Numbered from the stretch's first letter, positions 50,888-61,077 are shown. The stretch: DNA of 64,000 nt from an uncultured Oscillibacter sp. (GCA_910576845.1 CAJTJA010000002.1:65046-129045), one strand, 5' to 3'. The notes: generated by a model from the letters alone, not told the origin. Numbers and translations are program-made.

Positions 50888-52645
50888 ATGGCAATCATCG
50901 GCATCGACTTGGGAACCACCAACTCTCTGGCCTGCGTCTATCGGGACGGCAGGGCGGAGCTGATCCCCAACGAACTGGGGGAGTACAAGACCAGCAGCAC
51001 CGTCAGCGTACTGGAGAATGGAACCGTCCTGGTGGGCGCGGCGGCCAAGGAGCGGCTGGTCACTTACCCGGAGGCCACCGCCTCCTCCTTCAAGATTTGG
51101 ATGGGCGCAGAGAAGACCCTGACATTGGCCGGGCGGAAGTTCAGGCCGGAGGAGCTGTCCGCCCTGGTGCTCCGCCAGCTGCTAGAGGACGCAAAGCGGT
51201 ATCTTGGCGAGGAGGTGGAGGAGGCCGTCATCAGCGTCCCGGCCTACTTCAACGACGACCAGCGCTGCGCCACGAAGCTGGCCGCCCAGCTGGCGGGACT
51301 GAACGTGAAGCGGCTCATCAACGAGCCCTCCGCTGCCGCCCTGTACCACCACTATTCCGCCCAGGCCGGGAACTGCCAGCTGATGATCGTGGACTTTGGC
51401 GGCGGCACCCTGGATGTAAGCATCGTGGAGTGTTTTGAGAACATCATTGAGATCACCGCCATTGCCGGGGACAACCGCCTGGGCGGAGATGATATCGACC
51501 GGGCTATTGTGGGCCAGTTCTGTCAGGAGAACGGTCTTGTGGAGGAAGGGCTGGCCCCCGGCCTCCGGGCCTCCCTGTACCGGCAGGCGGAGACGGCAAA
51601 GATCGCCCTTTCCAGTGCCCCAGCGGCGTCGATCTTCCTCCAGCAGGAGGAGCGGCGGTACAGCCTGCTCCTGACCAACGACATCCTGCGCCAGCTCTGC
51701 GGCCCGGTGTTTCGGAGGGTTCGAACGGTTATTACCCGGGCCATGAAGGACCGCAGCCGGGGCGGCAGGCTTAGTGATGTGATCCTGGTGGGCGGCTCCG
51801 CCCAGCTGAAGGTGTTCGGGGATTTTCTGGAGGGCCTCTTTGGCCGCAGGCCCCATGTGGCCGCGGCGCCGGATGAGATCGTGGCGCTGGGCGTGGGCCT
51901 CTGCGCGGGCATCAAGGAGCGGGCGGAAGACCTCCAGGAGCTGGTGATGACGGACGTGTGTCCCTTCTCCCTGGGCGTGTCCACCTACAGCCGCCGGGAT
52001 GACCGGACCCCCCATATGGCGGTGCTCATCCCCCGCAGCAGTATGCTTCCTGCCAGCCATCAGGAGCGGTTTTACACCCTCAACGACAACCAGCGGGGCC
52101 TGCGGTTTGAAATCTACCAGGGGGAGGGCTACTTCGCCTCGGAAAACCTGAAGCTGGGCGAGGTGGAGGTCCAGGTGCCTCCCGGCCCGGCGGGGGAGCA
52201 GTCCGCCGTGGTGACGTTTACCTATGACATTGACGGTATCCTCCATGTCAGCGCCCAGAGCAGCGGCGGGGACTTCCGGGAGCGGCTGATTCTGAACCCC
52301 GGCCTGCACCTGACGGAGGAGGGAAAAGAACAGGCCATGGAGCGCATCCGCCAGATCCAGCTGGCGGCCCAGGGCGACCAGCGAGATCAACTCCTGCTGG
52401 AACGCGCCCTGCGGCTCTATACACAGACCATCGGGCAGGGGAGGGAGATGGCCGCCAGCCTCATCAGCTACTGGAAGAACCTGATGGACTGTGGCGGCCG
52501 CATCCAGCGGCGGCGGGACTACGACCGGATGAAGGAACAGCTGGACATGCTGGAAGCCGCTGTAGAGGCGGACCCTCTGGAGGGCGGCGTCTGGTTCGGG
52601 GAGCCGGAGGAGGACGAAGACTTCGATGTGGAGTGGGAGGACTGA
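50888..52645 (+). CDS. HscC-like Hsp70 chaperone
   Basis: 585 residues. The ATPase domain has IGIDLGTTNS at 4-13, Lys 69, IVDFGGGTLD (167-176) and VILVGGSA (298-305). The interdomain linker is followed by DVCPFSLGV (356-364), the Cys form seen in HscC rather than DVTPLSLG of DnaK. The substrate-binding domain is short, with a reduced helical lid and a very acidic tail (EPEEDEDFDVEWED). Length and linker fit the HscC (Hsc62) subfamily. Two J-domain genes follow at spacings of 4 and 14 bases, so it is the motor of a dedicated chaperone set. Good RBS AGAGGAGA. Confidence 0.9.
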   Translation: MAIIGIDLGTTNSLACVYRDGRAELIPNELGEYKTSSTVSVLENGTVLVGAAAKERLVTYPEATASSFKIWMGAEKTLTLAGRKFRPEELSALVLRQLLEDAKRYLGEEVEEAVISVPAYFNDDQRCATKLAAQLAGLNVKRLINEPSAAALYHHYSAQAGNCQLMIVDFGGGTLDVSIVECFENIIEITAIAGDNRLGGDDIDRAIVGQFCQENGLVEEGLAPGLRASLYRQAETAKIALSSAPAASIFLQQEERRYSLLLTNDILRQLCGPVFRRVRTVITRAMKDRSRGGRLSDVILVGGSAQLKVFGDFLEGLFGRRPHVAAAPDEIVALGVGLCAGIKERAEDLQELVMTDVCPFSLGVSTYSRRDDRTPHMAVLIPRSSMLPASHQERFYTLNDNQRGLRFEIYQGEGYFASENLKLGEVEVQVPPGPAGEQSAVVTFTYDIDGILHVSAQSSGGDFRERLILNPGLHLTEEGKEQAMERIRQIQLAAQGDQRDQLLLERALRLYTQTIGQGREMAASLISYWKNLMDCGGRIQRRRDYDRMKEQLDMLEAAVEADPLEGGVWFGEPEEDEDFDVEWED

Positions 52646-52649
52646 GGAT

Positions 52650-55600
52650 ATGGATAACATCTGGACTGTCCTGGGGATTGCCCCCACGAAGGATGTCTCC
52701 GCCATCAAGCGGGCCTATGCGGAGAAGGCTAGGACCTGCCACCCGGAGGAGAACCCGGAAGGTTTCCTCCAGCTGCGGCAAGCCTACCAGGCGGCATTGA
52801 ACTGCGCCGAAGGGGAACAAGAGGAACCGGGCCTCTCTCTGGCCGGGCCTGAGCTGGACGAAGTTCTGGCCCCAGTGGATGAAGAAGCGGAAGACCCCGG
52901 CTGGAATCTTCAGGAAGTGGAGGACGAGGGCCCCAACCCTTTTGAGAACAGCGCGGCCATCACGAAGTTTCTGGAACTATACACCGGGAAGCAGCGGAAG
53001 AACCCGGCCATGTGGATGAACTATGTCACCTCCGACGCCTTTCTGGACGCTGCCTGGGATTCCCGGTTTACCGCTTTGCTGCTGCGGAAGGTGCGGGAGG
53101 TTCAGGCGGATTTCCCATCAAACCGAGAGTGCCTGACCTGGCTGAACGTGGCCTATCAGTTCTCTGGCAGGGAGGCCCGCAGCTTCGGCGGCATACAGGA
53201 CATCCTCCAAATCGCCGCCCTGGGGCCCGCGCCCAAGACGCCTAAGGGCAATGAGTTCGCCATCCTCCAGAGTTTTCTGGACTACCGGCATCTGAACAGC
53301 CTCGCAGATGCGGGACGCTGGGATCAGGAGGCCATTGAGGCTTTCCGGATGATCCTGGGCCGGTACTCCTCCGCCTACATCCGGGATCGCTGCGAGCAGC
53401 GGGTGGCACCGGACTGCGAGCGCCACCCGGCGGGGGTTCGGGTATTCCTCCACTTCTTCCGCCGTGAGGATCTACCGGAGACGCTGTATCGGGAGGCGTG
53501 GCAGAGACTGAACCTGAAAAGCGCCGTCATGGGCCGGGCCAAGGTGCTGTATGGGCCCCTACGGGAGCTAGCGGTACAGCGGGTGCCGGGGATCGACGGG
53601 GAGGCACCAACTGTAAGCTTCCTCCAGCTGAACCGGAACCTAGACGCCTACCTGAAACGGCTCAAGGCGAGCCCGGAGACGGAGCCGGAGGAATCCAGGG
53701 ACTTTTTTGAGAGCCCGGAGATGCAAAAAGCCCTGCCGGTGCCCCGCTTTCTGGAGCAGCAGCTTCTCGTCTTCTCCCCTTGGCGGCGGGAGGGTATGGG
53801 CGAGACCCTGATACGCCGGATACTGGACTACTACCGGGCAAACACGGACATCCCCAGGGCGGGCGAGGTGATCTCCGCTCTGGCGGACGACCTGCGGCTC
53901 TGCGAGGCCAGGCGCTGGAGCCGGGAGGACGGAAAGGCAGACCCGAAGGAGCTCCCCTATGATGAGCGGCTGTCCCTGCGCCACCGGCCGTTGCTGCGCT
54001 GGTGGCTGAACACCGCCTTTTACACCGCCCAGGATCCGAAGACCGGGACGCCTCTGCTGGAGCACCTGGAGAAGTACCTGCCCTATCAGGCGGCTTGGAG
54101 CCGCCGGTTTGCCCTGCGGGAGGATGGAATGCCCCGGACGATTGTGGCGGCCATGGGCGCGGTGGAGATCGACTGCTATCCCATGCACCTGGAGTACCGG
54201 GTGAACGGGAAACCGGTGTACCGCCCCTGTCTCACTTGGGAGCAGACGGTCCGGGAGAGCGGCGACTGGTTCGCGCTGCTTCTGCCCATCACGGTGACAT
54301 CTTACCGCTGCTTCAACGAAGTATCCCAGGAAATCTTCCGCCATTTGGCATACTTTCCCCTGCCGGAGGACGACTGGGCCCTGATTGCCCGGTGTTTGGC
54401 GGGCCATGTGTGCTGTCTGCGGCCCGACGGGGAAACTGGCGAGGTAGTGCCGCCGGAGGAGCAGCTTCCCCTGGAGCTGTCCATGGAGGGCAGCGGAAAA
54501 CTCTACACCGCTGTCTGGCGGGAGGGCGGGGAGTCTATCTCTATCTTCCGTCAAACCTCTTCCGGGCGGCGGATGCAGGAGGAATTGATTCCTGACCCCG
54601 ACGGAACTTGGGCAGCGGCGCCCAGCTCTGTGAAGAGGCCGCTGGCTCATTCAAACGATTTCCCCCCCATCCGCTTCACCGCAGCAAGTGACTTTGACGC
54701 AGCGCAGCGGCGGCTGGCGGAGCTGACGGACCCCCGGTTTTTTGACATCTCCCGCCTCCGGGAGCTGCCCTGGAAAATCTTCTACACACCAGTCGGCGGC
54801 GTGGAGGAACGCCTGTCGCATATCGACATTCTTCGGGAGCCGCCCAAGGTCAACGCCGAGGCGTTTCTGGCGGAGTGGGAGGGGGTCGAGGATATCCCTC
54901 CGGACATGGAGCCGATCATCACCAAGGTGCGGCAGGCTGTGGAGGAACAGCCGAAAGAGGAAGAGCCCATTCCCCCAGAGATCTTGGTGACTGGTGAGGC
55001 CCTTTCTGCCCTGCTGTGCCGGTTTTCTCAGGACGAGCTGAAACGGCTGGAGATGGAGTGGATGGAGGGGCGCCTGGTGCTCTGCCGTGACGGAGACAAG
55101 TACGCCTGTCTCTATTTTGAGAACAGCTTTGGTCGCGGGGAGAACTGGTACGCCCTGCTGGCCGACCCGGAAATATACAAGACTGCGGACTGTAATGATG
55201 TGGTCTACGTGCCCTTCGGCATGGGGAAACTGGCGGAATATTCTATCTTCCACAATGTGCAGGCTCTCCTCCAGAATATTGATCTGGTTCTGGGCCAGAT
55301 GGGCTGGGGACAGATACAGTTCGGCGGACCGGGCGGATGGCTCTGGAGCTGCGATGTGAGCCAGCATGATCCCAAGCACAAGGTTCTCATGGCACAGCAG
55401 AAGCTGGGCGGCGTCCCACAGACCCGGGGGCGAAATTACTATCTCAGCAAATTTGTCCTCAGCCGCCCTGCCTCGGAGCTGGAGACCGTGGATTTAGGCG
55501 GAGAGCGGACGGTGACAGCGCTGAAGGCCGGCACTTACGGCTTGGCCGCCGCAGGACTGGTGCAGATCATGTCAGGGAAGCTGGCGCAAATTCGGATCAG

Positions 55601-55925
55601 CTGGACATTCCAGACCCCGGAGGGCGGTGCGGAGCTGCGGCACCTGGTTGTTTTGCAGGATCGGGGGAAGTACATGATGTTCTGGCTCCAGGATGGGAAC
55701 CGGCAGGCCCTGGCCTACGGCGCGGACGAGCCCCGGTGGTTTATGGGCCATGCCCTGCCCGGCTGTCTGGTTCATGAAGATTCTAAGCGGCTGCGGAACG
55801 GTATTGACCTGCTGCTGGACGACATCGACAACACGGAGCCGGTACTGCGCCAGCCAGGGCAGTTTGCACAGGTACATATGTCCTATGAGGAACTGCGCTT
55901 GGAGCTGGTACACAGAGCAACATAA
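52650..55925 (+). CDS. Giant J-domain protein 1 (HPE-type)
   Basis: 1091 residues from ATG 52650, 4 bases after the Hsp70 stop. The N-terminal 55 residues are a J-domain: IWTVLGIAPTKDVSAIKRAY, then CHPEENPEGFLQLRQAYQAA, so the HPD motif that triggers Hsp70 is HPE at 31-33. An acidic linker is followed by a long helical region (FLELYTGKQRKNPAMWMNYV) and a C-terminal half of mixed alpha/beta type. No signal or membrane helix. E. coli HscC also works with large J-proteins (DjlB, DjlC), which supports the pairing. The client-binding body is unrecognised. Confidence 0.88.
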   Translation: MDNIWTVLGIAPTKDVSAIKRAYAEKARTCHPEENPEGFLQLRQAYQAALNCAEGEQEEPGLSLAGPELDEVLAPVDEEAEDPGWNLQEVEDEGPNPFENSAAITKFLELYTGKQRKNPAMWMNYVTSDAFLDAAWDSRFTALLLRKVREVQADFPSNRECLTWLNVAYQFSGREARSFGGIQDILQIAALGPAPKTPKGNEFAILQSFLDYRHLNSLADAGRWDQEAIEAFRMILGRYSSAYIRDRCEQRVAPDCERHPAGVRVFLHFFRREDLPETLYREAWQRLNLKSAVMGRAKVLYGPLRELAVQRVPGIDGEAPTVSFLQLNRNLDAYLKRLKASPETEPEESRDFFESPEMQKALPVPRFLEQQLLVFSPWRREGMGETLIRRILDYYRANTDIPRAGEVISALADDLRLCEARRWSREDGKADPKELPYDERLSLRHRPLLRWWLNTAFYTAQDPKTGTPLLEHLEKYLPYQAAWSRRFALREDGMPRTIVAAMGAVEIDCYPMHLEYRVNGKPVYRPCLTWEQTVRESGDWFALLLPITVTSYRCFNEVSQEIFRHLAYFPLPEDDWALIARCLAGHVCCLRPDGETGEVVPPEEQLPLELSMEGSGKLYTAVWREGGESISIFRQTSSGRRMQEELIPDPDGTWAAAPSSVKRPLAHSNDFPPIRFTAASDFDAAQRRLAELTDPRFFDISRLRELPWKIFYTPVGGVEERLSHIDILREPPKVNAEAFLAEWEGVEDIPPDMEPIITKVRQAVEEQPKEEEPIPPEILVTGEALSALLCRFSQDELKRLEMEWMEGRLVLCRDGDKYACLYFENSFGRGENWYALLADPEIYKTADCNDVVYVPFGMGKLAEYSIFHNVQALLQNIDLVLGQMGWGQIQFGGPGGWLWSCDVSQHDPKHKVLMAQQKLGGVPQTRGRNYYLSKFVLSRPASELETVDLGGERTVTALKAGTYGLAAAGLVQIMSGKLAQIRISWTFQTPEGGAELRHLVVLQDRGKYMMFWLQDGNRQALAYGADEPRWFMGHALPGCLVHEDSKRLRNGIDLLLDDIDNTEPVLRQPGQFAQVHMSYEELRLELVHRAT

Positions 55926-55939
55926 GGAGTCACGATACG

Positions 55940-58900
55940 ATGGACGCAATTTGGACTGCATTGGGCCTGGAGCCCACGAAGGATGTCTCCGCTATCAAGC
56001 GGGCCTACGCGGAGAAGGCAAAGACCTGCCACCCGGAGGAGAACCCGAAGGGCTTCCTCCAGCTGCGGCAGGCCTATCAGGCGGCACTGGACTGGGCGGA
56101 AAAGGGGGAGACTCCTCCTGCCGCCGGGCCAGAGGAGGTCACGCCGGCGGAATCCGCGCTGGAGGACGAGGGCTGGTCGCTGGCCGAGAAACCGGCGCTT
56201 TGGGACGAGGGTTCCAATCCCTTCGCGGAGCACCCTGCGGCAAAAGCCTTCCGGGAGCTCTATACCGGGAAACGGCGGAAGGATCCAAAGGCATGGATGG
56301 ACTACTTCACCTCCGGCGATTTCCTGGATGTGGCCTGGGAGCGGCGATTCGCGGGGTTGCTGCTGGAGGAGGTGACCCAGCTGGAGGGGGAGTATCCCAT
56401 TCCCCGTGAGTTTTTGACTTGGCTGTGCACCGTCTACCAGTTTGCTGTAGACCGGTCGGTGTACCGGGATTGGGATTCGGAGAACGAGCGGACGGAGTTC
56501 ACTTTCCGGATTGACCAGGACGCCCAGTTTGAAGGGCAGGAGTTTTTGTTCCAGCTGGCGGCCCGCGGCCCTGCGATAAAGCCTCTCATGGGCGTGGAGC
56601 AGGCAATCTCCCGGAGTTTCGCGGATTATCGGGCACTTCTCCAGTTGGCGGGCAAAGGCCGTTGGACAGAGGAGATGCTGAAGAAGGCGGGGAAAGTCCT
56701 GGACTTCTACATGATTGGGAATCTCCAGGATAGAAATCCTACCCCCTCGGAGCGCCACCCGGCGGGGATGCGCCTCATAAACCATTTTTTCCGACGGGAG
56801 AAACTGCCCAAAGAGCTATATCAGATTGCTTGGCAAAAGTTGGAGCTGAAAACCGCCCTTATGGGCCGGGCCAAACTCTTCTATGGCGTCCTACGGAAGC
56901 GTGTGCTGGAGCTGGTTCCAGACATTGCCACGGACGAGTTGGATATTTGGCAGCTGAACAAGGAATTTGAGGTTTTTCGCCAGAAAGTGCGGTTCCTGGA
57001 AGAAACCGGAAAGCCGGAGGATTGGAATAAGGCCGGAGAGGAAACCAGAACGTTTTTTAACCATCCAATCTTCCAGAAGGCTCTGCGGAACCGCAAGTTT
57101 GCGGAGGACCACATGAAGTACCATGTGCAGTGGAGCGGGGAGCACTTCGCTCAGGAAGTTCTGGATTTCTACAAGCAGAACCCGGACGCCCCCTATGCCG
57201 CCCAGCTGACGCAGCTGATTGCGGAGTCCCGCCGCCGGCGGGAAATTGACCTGCGGAACCGGCAGGATCAGGGGGCGGAGATCCCGGAGACGATAACCCT
57301 TGCTCATCGCCCCTTCTTCCGCCACTGGCTGAATACCGGATTCTATCATTCTATAGACCGGGAGACAAAACAGCCCCTGCTGGGCTATCTAAACCAGGAG
57401 CTGCCCTATCTGTCGGAGTGGAGCTGTAAGTTCCTAGGCGTGGAGGACGAGGGGACCCCGGAGCCGGTTTCCCTGACGCTGCAATTTGGAGAGGACAAAA
57501 TCGAGGTTCGCTTTCATCTCCGCCACATGAGCTTCCTGCGAAATGGAGAGCAGATTTACCGCTCCTGTCTCCCTTGGGAGCGGGTGTCAGCCCTAAGAGA
57601 CACAGACACATTCTTTTTCCTGCTGCCCGTCACCATGGAGCCCTACAACCAATACGAAGCCGTGAAAGCGGAAATCCTCCACCGCCTGGAGGGTACCGTC
57701 GCCCCGGAGGATGGCAGGGCCTTTATCGCCGCCTGTCTTGCTGATCAGGTGTGCGGGCTCCCGATTCCCGATGCGGTGGGCTTGAGGGCGGCATTTGAAC
57801 GGGACGAGGAAAATGAAGCGAGTGAGCGCTTACCGCCGGAGGCATTCCTCCCCTTTGAGATCTATGCTGAGAACAAGGAAGTTCTGTACGTCTGCGCCTG
57901 GTTCCAGCAGGATCAAATTCTGGCGCTGTTCCAGCAGACACCCTTTGGAAAGAAGATGGTGGAGGGGGCCGAGTTTGAGGGGATCAAGGACGCTCAGACC
58001 GCTGTGGCTCTGGCAAAACAGCTCCTTGTCGATCATTTGTATCCCAAGGGCTTCCCTATGGAGGCGCTAAAGGTTCTGCCGGAGGCAGTCTACGCCCAGT
58101 GGGACTATGCCGTCCGCAGCAAGGATAAAGACATTCCGCCCCTCTGGAGCACCCCGGTGGAGCTCCACGGAGAGGCCATCGTGACGGAGAAATTGGAGGA
58201 ACTGCTGACCCTCTTTTCCACGGGCCGGGTGGAGCGCCTGGAGTGGTCCTGGAAGTGCGCTTTCCCGGCGGACGAGCCGCCAATGGACTATGAGCCCAGG
58301 CGTTCCCTGGTGCTGATGAAGAACGGCGGCTGGTATGCCTGCCTCTACTTTGATGATTTCTGCGCCGGGAGCTATGCCCTGCTGGAGAAGCCGGAGCTGT
58401 ACGGCAAAGACAAATCCAGGCCGGAACTTGTGAATTTCCGGCAGGGGAAGCTGTTTCGCCAGGTGCTCCACCAGAATTTCTTTACCATCCGGCGGCACTT
58501 GGACAAGATTTTCTCTCAGGTGAGCTGGCCCAACAATGTGAAGTTCATGGCGGGCCATATATGGGACCGCGCCGCCTATGTGGAACATGGGCGGGCAAAA
58601 TATAATCTGGATAAGCAATTTCTGGGCGGCTTCCCCATGGAGCGGGCCCGAAACCGGCCCGATGCCCCCTTCTATTTTTATGAGTATCCAAACTCTGTTG
58701 TCCGGGTGGACACAGACGGGAGCGCGGAAGTTCTGGAAGTGACGGAGGGGAACCGACTCAGGATGCAGCAGCTCCTGGCAGAGTTCCTGGCGGGAGAGGG
58801 ACAGCAGCTCCGGCTTACCTGGAAGAAGACTGTGGGGACGAGGTGGCACATCGTCCTGACGCGGGACGGCGGGCGGTTTCTTATGGCCTGGATTCGGGAG

Positions 58901-59176
58901 GACAAAAGAACGGTGGAGTTCCACGCGGCGGACAAGTGGACATATATGGATGTAGAGGGGAAGAAATACCCCAAGGACACCTTCCTAGGCAAGGTCACGC
59001 CCACCTACCTCATTCATGATCTGCCCACCCTGCGAAACGCTCTGGATCTGCTGCTGGCGAACATGAATCACCCGGAGCGGGTCACGAGTCCTATCGGAGA
59101 GTACGCCTGGGAGAAACCTGGGAAGCCCCGGCCCTATGAGGTGCTGTGGGCGGAGCTGGTGGGGGATACAGAGTAA
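55940..59176 (+). CDS. Giant J-domain protein 2 (HPE-type), paralogue of the preceding gene
   Basis: 1078 residues; RBS AAGGAG. Its J-domain is nearly identical to that of the preceding protein (IWTALGLEPTKDVSAIKRAY, CHPEENPKGFLQLRQAYQAA), again with HPE at 31-33, and the next segment is clearly homologous (FRELYTGKRRKDPKAWMDYF). The bodies have diverged more: same length and order of blocks, but low identity. This points to an old tandem duplication with the Hsp70-facing end conserved and client-facing part changed. Last gene of the cluster, followed by a terminator. Confidence 0.88.
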   Translation: MDAIWTALGLEPTKDVSAIKRAYAEKAKTCHPEENPKGFLQLRQAYQAALDWAEKGETPPAAGPEEVTPAESALEDEGWSLAEKPALWDEGSNPFAEHPAAKAFRELYTGKRRKDPKAWMDYFTSGDFLDVAWERRFAGLLLEEVTQLEGEYPIPREFLTWLCTVYQFAVDRSVYRDWDSENERTEFTFRIDQDAQFEGQEFLFQLAARGPAIKPLMGVEQAISRSFADYRALLQLAGKGRWTEEMLKKAGKVLDFYMIGNLQDRNPTPSERHPAGMRLINHFFRREKLPKELYQIAWQKLELKTALMGRAKLFYGVLRKRVLELVPDIATDELDIWQLNKEFEVFRQKVRFLEETGKPEDWNKAGEETRTFFNHPIFQKALRNRKFAEDHMKYHVQWSGEHFAQEVLDFYKQNPDAPYAAQLTQLIAESRRRREIDLRNRQDQGAEIPETITLAHRPFFRHWLNTGFYHSIDRETKQPLLGYLNQELPYLSEWSCKFLGVEDEGTPEPVSLTLQFGEDKIEVRFHLRHMSFLRNGEQIYRSCLPWERVSALRDTDTFFFLLPVTMEPYNQYEAVKAEILHRLEGTVAPEDGRAFIAACLADQVCGLPIPDAVGLRAAFERDEENEASERLPPEAFLPFEIYAENKEVLYVCAWFQQDQILALFQQTPFGKKMVEGAEFEGIKDAQTAVALAKQLLVDHLYPKGFPMEALKVLPEAVYAQWDYAVRSKDKDIPPLWSTPVELHGEAIVTEKLEELLTLFSTGRVERLEWSWKCAFPADEPPMDYEPRRSLVLMKNGGWYACLYFDDFCAGSYALLEKPELYGKDKSRPELVNFRQGKLFRQVLHQNFFTIRRHLDKIFSQVSWPNNVKFMAGHIWDRAAYVEHGRAKYNLDKQFLGGFPMERARNRPDAPFYFYEYPNSVVRVDTDGSAEVLEVTEGNRLRMQQLLAEFLAGEGQQLRLTWKKTVGTRWHIVLTRDGGRFLMAWIREDKRTVEFHAADKWTYMDVEGKKYPKDTFLGKVTPTYLIHDLPTLRNALDLLLANMNHPERVTSPIGEYAWEKPGKPRPYEVLWAELVGDTE

Positions 59177-59214
59177 AGATTTTCAGGCAATCTCTCCTAT
59201 ATAAGCTCAACTTC

Positions 59215-59251
59215 AAGGGCGGCGGTTCGTTACGAAACCGACGCCCTTTTT
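59215..59251 (+). terminator. Rho-independent terminator after the J-protein genes
   Basis: Imperfect stem AAGGGCGGCGGTTCG against GAAACCGACGCCCTT with a TTAC loop, followed by TTTG. Confidence 0.85.
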
Positions 59252-59426
59252 GCAGACACTCGTTCTGATAGATATGTAGGACCATAAACGAGGCTTTCAG
59301 CAACAGGAACCGGAAAACAGCTTAAGGCATATATGAACATGAAATAAACCAGGCTTGATGTGAAGCATGGAGAAGGAAGCTGTAAATGGATTTATAGAAG
59401 CCGCGTCAAATTAATTGAAAATTTGT

Positions 59427-59453
59427 TGTAAGGTTTTCCTATCCTCTGCTGTC
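59427..59453 (+). promoter_or_regulatory. Possible autoregulated ECF-sigma promoter
   Basis: TGTAAG (59427-59432), 17 bases, TGTC (59450-59453), then TTATAGGG. This resembles the TGAAAC-N16-CGTC pattern of ECF sigma factors, 45 bases before the sigma gene, as expected for autoregulation. The rest of 59252-59426 shows no gene. Confidence 0.4.
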
Positions 59454-59497
59454 TTATAGGGTGGAGGGACATTCAAAAGACAGAGAGGTGACGCCAC

Positions 59498-60055
59498 ATG
59501 GAAGACCACCGGATCATAGAACTGTATTGGCAGAAGAACGCGGACGCCATATCGGAGACATCCAGCAAATACGGGGCCTACTGCTTCACCATAGCGGACC
59601 ACATTCTGCACAGCGCGGAGGACTCCGAGGAGTGCGTCAACGACACATGGCTCCATGCCTGGAACGCGATGCCGCCCCAACGGCCCAATATGCTGCGGAT
59701 GTTCCTGGCGAGGATCACACGCAGCCTGTCCGTCAACCGCTTCAACGCCCGAAGCGCAGAAAAGCGCAGCGGTGGGGAGATCAATCTTGTTCTGGATGAA
59801 CTGGCGGACTGTCTGGCCGGCGGAACGGATGTGGAGGCGGAGTACAAGGCCAGGGAGCTTGAGCAGTGTATCCGGCGCTTCGTCCGGGGGCTGCCGGAGC
59901 GGGATGGAAATGTGTTCGTGCGCCGGTACTTCTTCACGGAGCCGGTAACCGTGATTGCTGAGCGGTACGGCCTGACGGAAAACCATGTGGCGGTGATCCT
60001 CAGCCGGACACGGAAAAAACTCGGAGTTAAACTTGCGAAAGAGGGGTATTTATGA
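59498..60055 (+). CDS. ECF-type RNA polymerase sigma factor
   Basis: 185 residues. Region 2: ADHILHSAEDSEECVNDTWL HAWNAMPP type sequence near 35-60; region 4 near the C-terminus: FVRRYFFTEPVTVIAERYGL with NHVAVILSRTRKKLG recognition helix. It directs RNA polymerase to stress promoters. The stop overlaps the next gene (ATGA), which encodes a membrane protein in the position of an anti-sigma factor. GAGAGGTG precedes the ATG. Confidence 0.92.
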   Translation: MEDHRIIELYWQKNADAISETSSKYGAYCFTIADHILHSAEDSEECVNDTWLHAWNAMPPQRPNMLRMFLARITRSLSVNRFNARSAEKRSGGEINLVLDELADCLAGGTDVEAEYKARELEQCIRRFVRGLPERDGNVFVRRYFFTEPVTVIAERYGLTENHVAVILSRTRKKLGVKLAKEGYL

Positions 60056-61077
60056 AAAGCATAGACCTGTACACCGCTATTCGCGCGGTAGATGACGATA
60101 TTCTGGAGCGCAGCGAACATGCAGCCTGTAAACACAAAAAGAAAAGCGGCTGGCTGAAATGGGGTGTTATGGCAGCGTGCTTTGGCCTGATCCTCACAGC
60201 GGCCTTGACAACGCTGCCGGGCATTTTGAAGGGGCCGGATAAGATTGAGCCGCCTCCTAATCCTGGGCCTGCGGTCAGTGACAACGGGCATCAGAGCAAT
60301 AGTGAGCCGTTACAGCCACCCGGCGAGAGAAAAATCACCATTAACTGGGATAATGTGGCAGTTAATGAGTCGGCAGGGCTGGCCCCTGATTACTCTCGGC
60401 TTTACCCAGACCCTGCACTCTATGAAGAGGAAATTTGGGGGCAGGAAAAAATTAAGGACTATTACGGCAGGGAACTGAATGTACCCTATATCCCCAATGG
60501 GCTGAGTGGTGGTAGACAGGCAGTCACCGCCACCATCTACCGAGACAAGGCTACCGGAAAAGTGATTGAGGATCAGGTGGGGCGGGGCTTCTGGGCAGAT
60601 TTCTGGGAGGACGGAAGTCCCAAGTCTGATGACGATATTGTGAGTCCCAAGGGCTTTACCATTACAGTCTCTAAGCTGGGTATCTTTCATTGCGGCCTGC
60701 TTCCGGTAAACGAGGAGCGTACTACCGACTTTGGCGGTGTTCCTGTCACTCTCAGCCACTGCTCCATGACGCATGGCCCCTTTGATCCCACACAAAGGGT
60801 TCCTGACGGTCTTTCCAATATGCCAGCAGGGTATTACGATATTTATGCAGCCTCATTTACCTTGGATGGAGTGGAGTATGAAATTGTGGCACAGCGGCTG
60901 AAATTGGAGGAAGTCATTAAAATCACGGCGTCCATCATCAATATGCCATACAGTGAGGATTTTGCCGTAGGTTGTTCTCAGGATATTCCAGACAAGGGCA
61001 GCGCCCCCGCCGAATACCCGGACACCGCCATTGTTCCAGGTTTCGATCTGGATGAACCCAACGAACCCGCGCCATAA
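60052..61077 (+). CDS. Membrane protein, probable anti-sigma factor
   Basis: 341 residues. A cytoplasmic N-terminus (MKSIDLYTAIRAVDDDILER, about 33 residues), one membrane helix (WGVMAACFGLILTAALTTL, about 37-55), then an extracellular domain of about 280 residues with a Pro-rich start. The ATGA overlap with the sigma gene and topology fit a sequestering anti-sigma factor or sensor. The cytoplasmic part is too short for a typical zinc anti-sigma domain, and no HxxxCxxC is present. The sensor domain is unrecognised. Confidence 0.8.
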   Translation: MKSIDLYTAIRAVDDDILERSEHAACKHKKKSGWLKWGVMAACFGLILTAALTTLPGILKGPDKIEPPPNPGPAVSDNGHQSNSEPLQPPGERKITINWDNVAVNESAGLAPDYSRLYPDPALYEEEIWGQEKIKDYYGRELNVPYIPNGLSGGRQAVTATIYRDKATGKVIEDQVGRGFWADFWEDGSPKSDDDIVSPKGFTITVSKLGIFHCGLLPVNEERTTDFGGVPVTLSHCSMTHGPFDPTQRVPDGLSNMPAGYYDIYAASFTLDGVEYEIVAQRLKLEEVIKITASIINMPYSEDFAVGCSQDIPDKGSAPAEYPDTAIVPGFDLDEPNEPAP

